Shown here piece by piece: positions 43,140-55,300 of a DNA stretch of 64,000 nucleotides; the first letter of the stretch is position 1, and the number at the start of each line of letters is the position of its first letter. The notes under the pieces were generated by a model. It saw nothing but the letters and a program-made list of their open reading frames with translations, ran no database searches and was not told the DNA's origin. The translations under genes were made by a program, and so were the position numbers. The DNA comes from Vanilla planifolia (lineage: Eukaryota > Streptophyta > Magnoliopsida > Asparagales > Orchidaceae), in assembly GCA_023846275.1 (NCBI GenBank), contig JAIUJO010000228.1:558001-622000 (forward strand), read 5' to 3'.

Positions 43140-44059
43140 TAGCTTTCTTTAGTAATTTTTATTATTTCTTTAATTCTTTTACTTTGCCATATTATTATTC
43201 TTCTCTTATATGATGTTTACATCACTTTTATTTAGGAATATTGAATGGCGTCAATTTACCATGTTTCAATGCTATTATATTTTTAGATAATATTAAAGTA
43301 AAAATTTATTACTCTTTATTCTTGTTTACTTTAGTAATTCAAAATAATTCCAATTGAGATCTAATCAAGAAAAAAATAAAGATTAGTGTACATCCTAACA
43401 AGATCCACCTAATTAGATATTTCATTTTATATTTCTAAATTTATTGTTTTCTATGATTTGTGCACTTTACATCCGATTTTCTTATTAATAGTTGAAATAA
43501 TGATTGAGAATGTCACCCTTGATCTCCTTAGTTTCTTATAATTTTACTTTCACATATAATTTATCTCATTTAATTTTTTATGAAACTCTAATTTTCCTCT
43601 TATAAATAAAGTTATATTGTAGTACTCTAATTTGTCTTTGTTTTGCTTTCATAAATTTTCTTAAAATTAAAATAATAACTTTTTATAATTTAGGTTTACT
43701 TTCATAACTTATTCTATCTAACTTCCAAGAAAATGCATGAGATGTGAAGCAAATGTTATTGGAGTCAACTCGTGGAGCTCTACTATATTAAATATTTATT
43801 TTTATATTTTTTAATATTATAATTTCTTTGTCGTCGTGTGCTTTGCAAATCTTTCTTAAACATTTTGATTTGATGTTGAAGATGCTACACCTAATCTATT
43901 AGTATTTGAATAGAACATTCAATTACAATTTAGATCTTTTCTTTAATTTTTTTGTTGGATTTCTTATGTTACTTATTAACTTCATGACTCTTTTTAATTG
44001 ACCTTGATAGTGCTTCGATTTTATTATATTATATAGTTTTAATTTGTGTCATCTAAACC

Positions 44060-44140
<81 letters not shown>

Positions 44141-47100
44141 TTAATATTAATAATAATTTATTATTATTTTATGGATATTTATTTTTTTGACTCAGCTTCT
44201 CCAAATGAGGTGTAATTTAGTTTAGAGAAATGTCATTGTACATTTCTTGATGTACTTTGCAAAAAAAAATATTCATTTTCCATATTTTTCAATTTTTTAT
44301 TATGAAGAGTTTTAAAATTTTTTAGGAGATATTTCAATTCATACAGCATTAAATGATCGTGGATATTGTGCTTGATCACATTAGTATATTGGGATATAAT
44401 ATTCTCATACAATTTTTCTTATTTCTTAAATATTTTTCTTTTGTTTGGTTGTACTACTATGGACGTTTCACTTGCCTTTTCAATGAATTTTATGTCTATT
44501 TCTTTATCTTACATTGCTTAAATTTTTTTGAGCTTTAAGACATATTTGCTAAATATTAAAATTGTAACTTATTGTTACATTTTGGTTTTTTACTTTTCAA
44601 TAATCAGTATTTCAAAAAGTGGTCTCATTGAAATGAAACATACAATGTGAGACTTTACTCGATGAGCTCTATCTGATTAAAAATTCATTGTGATATTTTC
44701 TAAATATTTTCTTTTCAAAGGTTTGTATATGCTTGATGGTACATTTTTATTTGTTCCTCATTTTGTAGTTAGGGATATCACACTTGATCTCCTTAGTATA
44801 TTAGAATGCAACTTTCTCATATAATATTTTAATTTTTTATCATGTTTTTCTTTTTTTTTTGTTATATTGTAATGTAACTTTAATTCCCTTCCAAAGTGAC
44901 ATTTACATTACTTTGACTCATTTTATTACATGCTTAAAATTTTGTAAGTTTAGTTTATAAAGATTTTCCCAATATATAATATTATTTTTTTATTTATACA
45001 TATTTACCTTTAGATATCCTTATGATGCCAAATTATGTCAAGTGTAGGTGAAACTAATGTCATTAAAATCATCTCAATGAGTTATATTATCTAAATATTC
45101 TTTTTTAACATTTTTTAAATATTTTCTTTGCTAAAATTTTGGCATGTTTTAGAAGTTATTTTAATTAATGACAAATTTGATGTTTGAGAGTAATACGCTT
45201 GATCTCCTTAGTGTCATCAAACAGAACCTTGTTAAAAAACTATTGATAAAATCAAATATTTTGATTTGATTTTGTCATATTACTATGTAACTCTAAACCT
45301 CTTATTGAGTGACTATTATATTACCTCAATATTGTTGTATTACTTTGGTTCAATTTACTTCTTTCACATGCTCAATTGAGATGAAAAACTAGTCATAATA
45401 ATGAACTCGAGGAGTTCTTTAATTAAAAATTCGTTTTAGTGTTGAAAAATAGTTAATTTCCTTAATATTTGGCATGTTTTACTACATTTTTTAAAAATTT
45501 TCCTTTTTAACCTAGTCATATTGCTATTCTTTTCTCGTGTAAATTTGCATCACTATTCTTTAGGCATATTGAAATGCATCAATTTATCATATTTTGATTT
45601 ATTATATGCTTAAAATTATAATCAAAACTTACTACTCTTTTTGTTTGTTTGCTTTGGTAATTCGTACTAACTAAAAATGAGACTTGATTGGTAAAATTTT
45701 GGTATGCTTTTTATGATATTTTGATTAATTGTTGATTTGCTGGGTAACGGTACTATTTATTTCTTTTTGTCAAATTCTATTACTTACATTTCTTTCTTTC
45801 TGAAACTCTAATTCTTTCCTCGAATATTTTGTTATATCATATTACTTTAATTAGTCTCATTCCAGCACAAAAATATATTTTCTTAAAGTTAAAAAAATTA
45901 TGTTAGTTTAATTTTTTGAAGTTTTTCTCAACAACTCCAAATTAAATTTTTAGAAGTACAAATGAATGTTGTTGGCTTGACTCATGGAGATCTATAATAT
46001 TAAATTATTATTTTTAGGTTTTTTTATGTTATATTTTCTTTGTTTCTGGAATGCTTTACAAATCTTTTGGATTCATATATGATTTGGTTATTAAAGATAC
46101 AACAATTAGTCTCCTTAATACGCAATCTGACTTTCACTTACATTTTGTATCTTTTGTTTAAATTTTTTGTTTTTGTTTTTCTTGTCTTATTAACACTAAA
46201 TCTCCTCAGATGTTGACTTTATGTTACTTTTATTTGGTAATATTACATAGCTTCACGTTATGTAGTTTCAGTTATAATATATATTTGCTTAGCACTAAAA
46301 CAATAATTCATTTTTATTTATGCTTATTTGTTCTCTTTGTTTAACAATTATTCCAAACAAGGTGGATTTGAGGTAGAAGAAATGTCGTTGGACTCATCTC
46401 CACATGCTCTTTTCGATTAAATATTCATTTTTATAGCTTGAAATATTTTAGTTTCTAGAGTTTTATAATGTTTTAAGACATATTTCAATACTTACCTTGT
46501 TTAATGATCAAATGCCTTGCATGCAATCACCTTTGTTTATTTGATTGCAATATTCTTATAGAGTTTTTGATATATCTTAAAATGTTTCTCTTTCATCAAG
46601 TTATATTACTATGGTGCTCTAAATGAGCTCTCATACGAATTTTATGTCCTTAGTACTACATTTTATTTTGTTGTTTAAATTTTTCTTATTAAAGCTTTAA
46701 TTTTTATATTTTTCTAAATATTAAATTTTAATTTATTATAATTTTTCTTATTTAATTTGGCAATATATTGTAATTCCAAACAAGGTCCAATTTCGATGAA
46801 ATAACTATCTATGGACTTGTCTTGATTAAGTCTATCAAATGATTAATTAATTTTGTTATTTTTAAATATTTTATTTTGTATGATTTTCAAATGTTTTATG
46901 AGAGATTTCGATTCTTACTCATTTAACAATTAAAGATGTCATGCTTGATTTTCTTAGTATGTCAAAATGCAACTTTTTGATCAAATTTTTCTCATTTCTA
47001 ATTATTTTTCACTTTATTTTGTTATATTACAATGTAACAATCATTCTCCTTTTATGTGACATTTACATCTCTTTGATTATATTATATCAAATTCTTGAAT

Positions 47101-47700
47101 TATTTTTATCCTTGCCTTAATAAATATTTGGTTCATAAATAAATAGTACTTTTTTTATTTTTCCATATTTGATTTGGTAATTATTTGTAATTTTAAATGA
47201 TGGAAAATTGAGATAAAACACATATTGTCAGAATTGCCATTACAAACTAAAAATATAAATAATCTTTTTAATATTTTAAATATATTATTTTCTAAATTGT
47301 TAGCTTTTATTTCATTTCGGTTCATCATAGATTTGATGATGAAGAATATCATAAATTATCTCCTTGTTGTTTTCGAACAAAAATTACTGTAAAACTTATC
47401 TCACTAAGTCGAATGTTTCACTTTGATTTCCTTCAATTATAAAGTAACTCTAAGCCTCCTCTTGTGTGATTATTATATTCTCCTTATATGGTTGTCTTAT
47501 ATTGCTTAAATTTATCTCCTTCCAACTTTAACATATGAATATTTAATTTTTAAAAATATATTATTTATTTTTTTGTTTATTGTAATTTCCTACAAGGTTT
47601 GATATAAATAAAAGCCTTCACCGTGCTCACCTCAACGAGGTCTCTCTAATTAAAAATTCATTTTGAAATTTTATAATATTTAATTTTCTTAACATCTGGC
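43140..47700 (-). repeat. Older higher-order block, ~2.2 kb x 2
   Basis: Two diverged copies, about 43,140-45,465 and 45,466-47,700, align in register. Matched points are tttagg at 43,231/45,559, tgaaactctaatt at 43,581/45,801, ctttgcaaat/ctttacaaat at 43,841/46,054, gaattttatgtc at 44,485/46,637, gtgacatttacat at 44,896/47,056 and gtga(c/t)tattatatt at 45,309/47,466. Offsets are 2,328, 2,220, 2,213, 2,152, 2,160 and 2,157. The copies are more different from each other than those of the 4.8-kb block, so this amplification is older. The unit spans five or six monomers. Edges are approximate. Confidence 0.75.
44063..44138. repeat. (AT)38 microsatellite
   Basis: A perfect AT run of 76 bp sits in a satellite unit, between ctaaacctta and gcttaatattaa. 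The aligned partner in the second 2.2-kb copy (near 46,280) has only ataatatatatttgcttag. The tract therefore grew from the short AT block that every monomer carries. Confidence 0.97.
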
Positions 47701-49228
47701 ATGCATTAGTAGATATTTTTATCATGTTTTGATTTGGAGAATAGTAGTATTACAATCAATCTTCTTACTATCTTTGAATGTAACTTTTCTATGCAAATTA
47801 TTTCATTTCTTCAAAAGGTTTTTTAATATTTTGATATTATTATCACATAATAACTCTCTTCACTGATGTCCTTTACTTTGATTTGAATTTAGAATTTTAA
47901 ATTTTACCAATTTATCTTGTATTTTCCATTTTGTATATTTTGTTAATATTAAAATAATAATTTATTTTTATATTTAATTTTTTATTCTGGTAATTTTTTG
48001 CTATTCTAGAGGAGCATTATTTAAGATAAGAGATGTCATTGGGCTCCTGTAAACAAGCTGCATCAAAAAAATATTTTTTAAAATATTTTCAAATTATTTA
48101 TTTTCTTTGGTCTTCACACGCTTTACAAGACATTTGAACCAAAACTAATTAAATGCTGAAGATGTTATGCAAGAAATACTTACAATCTTGGAGCGAAATT
48201 TTCATGTGTAACGTTTCTCATTTATTTAGTTATTTAACATTGTTTTCGTGACATTGCTACATAATGGAAAATATTTTATTAGGTAAACTTCACATGTCAT
48301 TGATTTCGATATATTACATTACATCAATATACATCAACCTAACATTAATATATCAATAAGTTATATTCAAATAATAGTTTATCAATATTTATGCATGCTT
48401 TCTTTTGTTACTTGATGTAATTCCAAATGACGTCGACCAAGATTGAAAAAAAACTATGAATTGATGACTTCTACCTAATTAAAAATTAATTTTTAAGTTT
48501 TAAATTTTCTTTGTACTCTTGTCTTGCTTTACTAGACATTTTGATTAATGCATCATTTGATGATCGAACATGTTATACTCCATCTCCATAGCATCTACGA
48601 ATTAAACTTTCCTATGCAATTTATTTCTTTTATCAAAATCGATTTCATCGATTTCATTATATTAGTTTTAAAACACTTATTCTCCAACTTTTAGCCTTTA
48701 CGTAGCATTAATTTGATCATTTTAGCTTTAATATAATTTTTTTGTCTTATTGAAACATAAATATGTTCTTGTTTATTCATATTTAATTTTGTTATTCCCA
48801 GTTTTTCAAGAAGTTGTAATCATTATGAAATAAACTTTGTTTGACTCACCTTGATGAGCTCTATCATATTACTTATTTATTTTTATATTTTAAAATATTT
48901 TGTTTTATAGAGATTTTTCATGCTTTAAGAGATTACAACTTGTCTTATTTTATTATCCATGACGTTAGGTAATCTACTTAGTATTGGAATGTAAATTTAT
49001 GTCATTTCCTTAAATTATTTTGCACAAAATCGTTGTTATCACAATAAAACTCTAATTCTCCTCTTGTGTTACCTTTATGTTATTATGATCAAGTTTTTTA
49101 CATTACTTTAAATTATGTTATTGCAAACTAAATATATTTTTTTAAAATATTGAAACAATATTTTCATTGTACTTTATTATGATTTAGTTTTTCTACTTAT
49201 TTTTAAGTATTATGAAGTAATGTTATAG

Positions 49229-50325
49229 AGCAAAAAATGTTGTAATATTACTAAACAAAAGAGAAACATTCATTGAGAGGAGATAAATGGTGTTGAAAGG
49301 ATTTATTCCATTAAACTTAGGAGATTCAGTGTGATGTTCATAGTCATAAAATATTGTATGAATTAAAATGTATTATAAAATGTACAAATATATTGGAAAA
49401 TAAAATGCTTGAAGAAATTATAATAGTTGTTGATTAAATAGAGCTGGTCAACATGAATCTAGAGGTGCTTCTTTTATCTAATTCATAGCTCATCTAGAAT
49501 TATTATGAATTATCAAATGAAATAAGTAGAAATGATTTTAAATTATTATCTTAATATTAAGTAAAGTAATTTTACCAAGAATGAAATAAATTTAAGTATT
49601 ACAAGATTATCAATTTAGCATAACTTAAATGTCAAACAAAATGAGAATTAGAGTTACACAACAATATAACCAAACCATTATAAAATAAGAATAGAAATAA
49701 AATAAATTATAGGAAAATGCTTCACTCAATGGTACTAAGGAGATGTTTTATAAAATACTATATCATTAAATTACAAATGAATCAAAATGCATCGTCAGCA
49801 TGCCAACATTTTAGGAATTAAAATATATAAAATTATAAACAATAAATTATTAATTACATGTAGCTTATTGAAACGAATGTAAACGTGTTTGTTTTGTCTA
49901 GATCGTTGCTCGTTTAGAAATATTATGAATTGCCAAACTAAATAAAAATGAATTATAATAAATTATTACTTTAAGTAATCTGAAATGAGACAAATTGAAG
50001 GAAAATAACATAACCAAATAAAAGTGATTTAGATGCCACATGACATGAGAATTATAGTTACATTATAGCATTATTAGATGGAAGAAAAAAGTTTAAAGAA
50101 ATATGACAAATATAAAAGCTAAACTCAAACATACTAATGAGATTAGTTTGATATCACAAATCACGAATTAAGTGATGAACAGAAATGCCTTGTAAAGTGG
50201 AAAAAAATATTGTAAAGCATATTTCAAAAATAATAAAAAAATATTTAATTAGATTGATCTTATCTAGAAGTGTCAATAGACAACTATTTCTTCTCGATCA
50301 CGCCTCGTTTGAGGAATGGAATGTA
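49229..50325 (+). repeat. ~410-bp satellite, + orientation, terminal segment
   Basis: After the reversed array, + orientation blocks return: attgagaggagataaatgg near 49,274, agggttaca-like blocks replaced by gagaattagagttacac near 49,641, and landmark tttgttttgtctagatcg near 49,888. A last landmark, tatttcttctcgatcacgcc, starts at 50,285 and is followed by tcgtttgagg; after this the satellite ends. The segment holds about two and a half units. A short open frame at 50,185-50,421 crosses this edge and shows no recognisable domain. Confidence 0.88.
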
Positions 50326-52330
50326 GCAAGCCATGATCATTTGGTACATCGCTTTTGTTATACCCATAGATTTTTAAACAAATGGCTTCTTTTGGAAAGG
50401 ATGGGCTCGATAATTATTTAATCAAATCAACTAATATTAAATAACATCTTGGATTAAAGTAAAAAATATCAATATTGGTAAGCTCTATAAAACCGAGTCC
50501 CAATGATGGTATAAGGAGAGTTAGAACCCTATTTATGTCCGATAACATAATTGTAGTAAAATGTATTATACTATCAAACTAAAGAATCCTACCCTTAACT
50601 AGTACCATTTGTAGCATATGTTGTACTTTTGGATTTGTAATAATAAAAATTCTGAGATTTAGCATTTTATCACTTGCAAGTTGGCTTAACATTTCCCTTT
50701 TAGTATTTTTCAAACAATGCATGGCTACATGTCTTATCTCTTAATCAACATTTAGTTTTTCACTCCCCTAACAGTACCTCTTTCAAATTTTATATTGAGA
50801 GTTTTACTTAATTTTTAGAGCATCCTTAGCAGGATTAGTTGTGTCCCTTTCATTTTCCAAAGTTTTTCCATACTTTCTTTATAACTTGATTTCATTCTAT
50901 TTATTGAGTAGATTCCACAAATTGATTTCATGCAATAAAATCAAATTGAGTCATAGTGTTTTTAATGTAGCCCCATACTTCTTATCTAAATATTTGAAAC
51001 TTTTATTCTTTTATTATTAGCAGTTTTGGAGCATGTATTGCTAGAGATAAAAACTTTTGTTCATACACTTTTTGTGGCCAATGTTTTTCTAATTCAACAT
51101 ATCTAAATCATCATTATTTATAAGGGGAATACACAATATGGCACATTATCCATTTGGCCAAAAATTATGTAGCACCTTTCAACTGTTTGGCTCACTATAT
51201 CAATTTGTTACAGCATTTTAAATTATTTATTTCATATAACACACAAAAAAATTATGCATATTTTCTTATCTAATTCATAGTATAATCCTATCATATTTTT
51301 ACATGACCATGTAGAAATCATACCATAAAATTAATTTGTGCAAATAAAAATCACAATAACAATAAGATTTGAATAAAATGGGTGCTTATGCATTTTTTTG
51401 TCATATTGAAAGCTACTTTTATGATAATCCTTTGGACAATATAAGAAATATTTGGATAGTAGAAATATATAAAAACTTCACAATAGCTTGGGAACAACAC
51501 TTACACTTTGTCATATAAACATTTTCCGTAATTTGTTTCTCAAGGTCCTTGAGTAATTTCTACTCAATGTAAATTATTTATCAAAGTTAGCCAAATATGA
51601 AGTAAGAGGCTTTGTTGTTGTAAAGAAACTTTTTATTGTGCAATTGCATAAACAACATGCTATGTATAACAAAATCGTCAATTCTTAAAATTTACTGAAC
51701 TACTTTGTCGATAACAACTGGGATGCTCAACATGTATCACTTTTAATCTCCATTACTTTATTCTTATTTCAATTGTTATCTTCATAGATTCCACTATTTA
51801 ACAAACACTTACTCCTCCTATAAACCAAATGACCAAAGAAAACATAATTTTGGATTCCAATCGATATTGAATACCAATAATAGAAAGTCTATAAGCTAAA
51901 TGTTTATGAATTCCATTTTCTTGTTTTCAAGAAACTCAAGAAATCCTTGGCCAAGTTGTCTTTAGACTTGTTCAAGTTGAAAAATGACTAATGTTGTAAC
52001 CCATTAGAAGTTAATGGCAAAGTTTCCTTTGTCATTGGTAAGAGAAGTTCCTTGAGTTTGGTTTGTTTAAGGTAGATAAAAATTAGGAAATGCCCGTGAT
52101 GTTGTAATGGTTCTAGTTTTACAATTACTAAAATTAGAGACTTTTAATAACAATAATAATTCATTAGTCATTTGGCAAATAACTCACTTTTAACAACAAC
52201 AATTCATAAAATTTTAAATGAAGTCGAATGTAGATGAACTGATTATCATTGGACTCATCATATTTGCTCTATTGCATTATGTGTTAATTTTCATATTTTA
52301 AAATCATTAATGTTTTTAAGTTGGTGCATA
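50326..52330. other. Non-satellite A+T-rich DNA, no gene recognised
   Basis: This stretch beyond the array lacks satellite blocks. On the minus strand, about 50,595-50,745 reads open for about 50 codons with a more protein-like composition than elsewhere (for example a stretch reading EIRHVAMHCLKNTKREML), and similar-looking but stop-broken sequence continues to about 50,990. I recognise no domain, and at this A+T content a 50-codon opening is weak evidence. It may be a decayed transposon or gene fragment. Confidence 0.5.
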
Positions 52331-55300
52331 CTACTAGTTAGCTTAATAGAAAGCTAGCTTTAGAAACTTTTGGATATTCAAAAATAAAGTGTTGAAAATG
52401 TTGAAAAATTTAATACAAAAACATTTTGCCAAAATTATGATAACAATGAATGTCAAATAGTGTGAAAAAATTAAAATTTGATGAACTTAATAATGAAAGT
52501 AAAATATAATACCTAAAACCTACAATCTAAATCTTTTATTTAGCTAAAAATTAGTAAAATCATTAAATTGTTGAAACACGCACGAACATCATTTTATACA
52601 GTATTTTGATTAATTTTGTCTTACTTAACATGAGTTACCATTATTTTATAAATATGAAAAAAATAACAAGAATGTAAAACAATTAGATAACTAAAATTAT
52701 TTAATATACTTCAGGACACTTTTGTTCTTAGGAATATAATTATGATAATTATGTTACCAAAAATATAAAAAAATTTACAACAATTGAAAAATTATAATCC
52801 TATTTGTTATTTCACTTTTGAACATTTAAACGGTATGTTTGATATTTTTTGTTAAAAAAAATATCTTCCTTGTCAAAACATGACACAGCAGCCATAACAG
52901 ATAACAAGTTTTTTAATTATAAATCTTTGCAAGAACAAAGGCCATAAAAATTTTCAATGTTCAAAGTTTGCGCTTTGACAAAAAATGCTTCAAAAAAACA
53001 TAAACATTTGAAACTATATGTTGCCAACAAAATAAAATGTCATCAAATTAAAAGTTTGTTAGACAATAACAAGTTTTAGTTTTTAAAAGGGAGGAGGATT
53101 ACAAATAAATTAGGAATTTTTAAAAAAATTGAGATAAATAGTTTTGTGAGAAAAATATATTGAAATATAGAAGAGCAAAAAAAATTATGTTAATGAAAGG
53201 TTTTTAAGATCTCCAAAGAATGATCATGAGAGGTAAAAATAATGTCTATGAATAATACGTTTTTGTTTTACTAAAAATATAATAATTACTGTAAAGAAAT
53301 TTTAATACTAAAAAAACGAATCTATAAAATTTTTAAAATGTGGAATAGAATGATAATTATTTGAGCATTTGCGATAATGTGTTCTCTCAAATAAAAGTTG
53401 CAAGAGATGTAAAAATGCAAAGTTAAAACTTGTTATTATAATGAAAAAAAATTTAAATGTTAAAAATAAAATAACAAATTTTCATAATAATTTAATAATA
53501 TTTATGTGTTTCCAATATTTATGTTTTTCTGTCTATATTGGAAAGATTCTTTTTTATTTAATATTTTTTCCTTCACATTAAAAAATGGTTGTCAAATTTT
53601 TTTATATGATGCATATAAAACAAATATTTTAAGCAATCTCATTCACGTTAATTTCTATTTTTTGGCATACAACATTTTTGTTATTTAGCCAATATATTTG
53701 GCATTTTTTTCCCCAAAATTTTATTGAAATTACTTTTTAATTTTTTTATTGACTAAAATATTTAGAAATATTATTATTTTGATTTACTTTTATATTTTTT
53801 ATTGTGTCAATTTTGTAATGCTACAATTATTAAGTCATGCATTCGTAAAACATTATGCAAATGGATAAAAGTGGAAAAATTCTAAACTAATCAAATCTTT
53901 TTTACGACTCAAGGTGGGCTAATAGTTTTTGTTGCAATGTGTGTTCGACATATTCTTCTTATTAAAAAAATAGTTTTTAGAAATTGTGGACTATGCTTTT
54001 CGTCATTTTTCTTACAAAATAAACTTTTTAACTAAAAAAATTTAAGAATGTTCTTTATAAATAATGTTTAACAAGTTTTAAATAAATTTACTTAAGCTGA
54101 AAAAATAAAGAGCATTTTATAAATTACTCAAAGTATTTTAATGTGTATTTAATGAAACATAAAAAATTATAAGAATACATTATATGACAAAATATGTGAC
54201 TGTATAGGTATAAAAAAATTACGTGAGAATATTTTGTAAAAATTTATTTATGTAGTGTATTAGTATAGAAAAGTGTTTATTTTTTTTAACAAAGTAAACA
54301 TATAAAATAAAGAATATTTAATTATCTAAAATTATACTAATTAAAAAATATGAAATTAAAATTAATTTTTTTAAATAAGTCACTATATTTAGTGCTATAC
54401 TTATAAAGGATGTTTTTATCAACAAACTGTGAATTTGCAGTTCATATTTTAAATATTTTTTCTAACATAATACTTTTAAAATGGATTATTCCCCATATTC
54501 AAAAAGGGTTATTTTCTTGTTTTTTTATTGTTTACATATGCAACAAAATTTTTGGTTTTTCTCATTTAGGGGTAATTTTTATTTTTTTTAAAATGTAACA
54601 TTTGTATTACTAACATATTTGTCAAGTTTTGCCAATGATAATTTCTATTGATATTTCTTTTAAACTTTTTATTAATTTAAATTTTTTTTAATAATGTTCA
54701 GTTTAAAGAGAATATTTCTTTTACAGGGACTTTTTTCTAATGTTAATTTTGTTAAAATAAATATTATTTAAAAATTAAGTTCAGAGCTAAAATTTGGTAA
54801 ACCTTGAAGATTTTATAATGTTTTATACAGTTTTGTGACATATTTCACCTGTCAAAATAATTTTTTCAGGAAATGTTGAAAGTAGTTTCAATTATTTTTT
54901 ATTTTAAGCATTTTACTTTCGTGAAAAGTGGAAAAATTTACCTATTTAATTAAGTAACATTTTACTACAACTAAAAAACGAAATAATTAATTTGAAATAA
55001 AATTTACAAAAATAAAAACTATTCTATATATTTACAGAAACGTTTCCTCAATATACAGTGATGCAAGGTATTCTAATGTATGTGAATAAAGTTGTAATAA
55101 CAGAATTCAAAAATATAATATTATTTAAAAATATATATGCATGAATCTCTTTTCTAAAATCTTATTTACATCATTTGAAATTACAAGAATTGTTTATTTA
55201 ATAAATATTTAAAATAATATTGATTATCTTATTAGTTTCATGAAAATAACTAATCATAAAAATAAAAATAGAGTCTTGAAGATTGGACATAAATTGAAAA

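Larger units (their letters stand above)
32665..49195 (-). repeat. ~410-bp satellite array, reversed orientation
   Basis: This segment is the same satellite read on the opposite strand. The reverse complements of all the marker blocks appear in reversed order: cttatttatgctta, then aatgagg, then the landmark as gagatgaaacaaatg-like sequence, then agctctat, then gatgatc.a.gatgttac, then ctcatgtgac-like blocks. The landmark lies near 33,715, 34,115, 34,530 and 34,945, giving steps of 400-415 bp that match the + array. Two sets of higher-order duplication fill 33.1-47.7 kb. The many short plus-strand openings here mirror the minus-strand openings of the left array and come from the same non-coding strand of the unit. 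Confidence 0.9.

Noticed and set aside
1..50325. Calling the array centromeric
   Set aside because: Higher-order structure and A+T richness are compatible with a centromere but also with pericentromeric, subtelomeric or B-chromosome satellites. Only CENH3 mapping or FISH could decide.
50595..50745. Minus-strand ~50-codon protein-like stretch
   Set aside because: I could not match it to any family, flanking sequence in the same direction is stop-broken, and chance openings of this size are common here.
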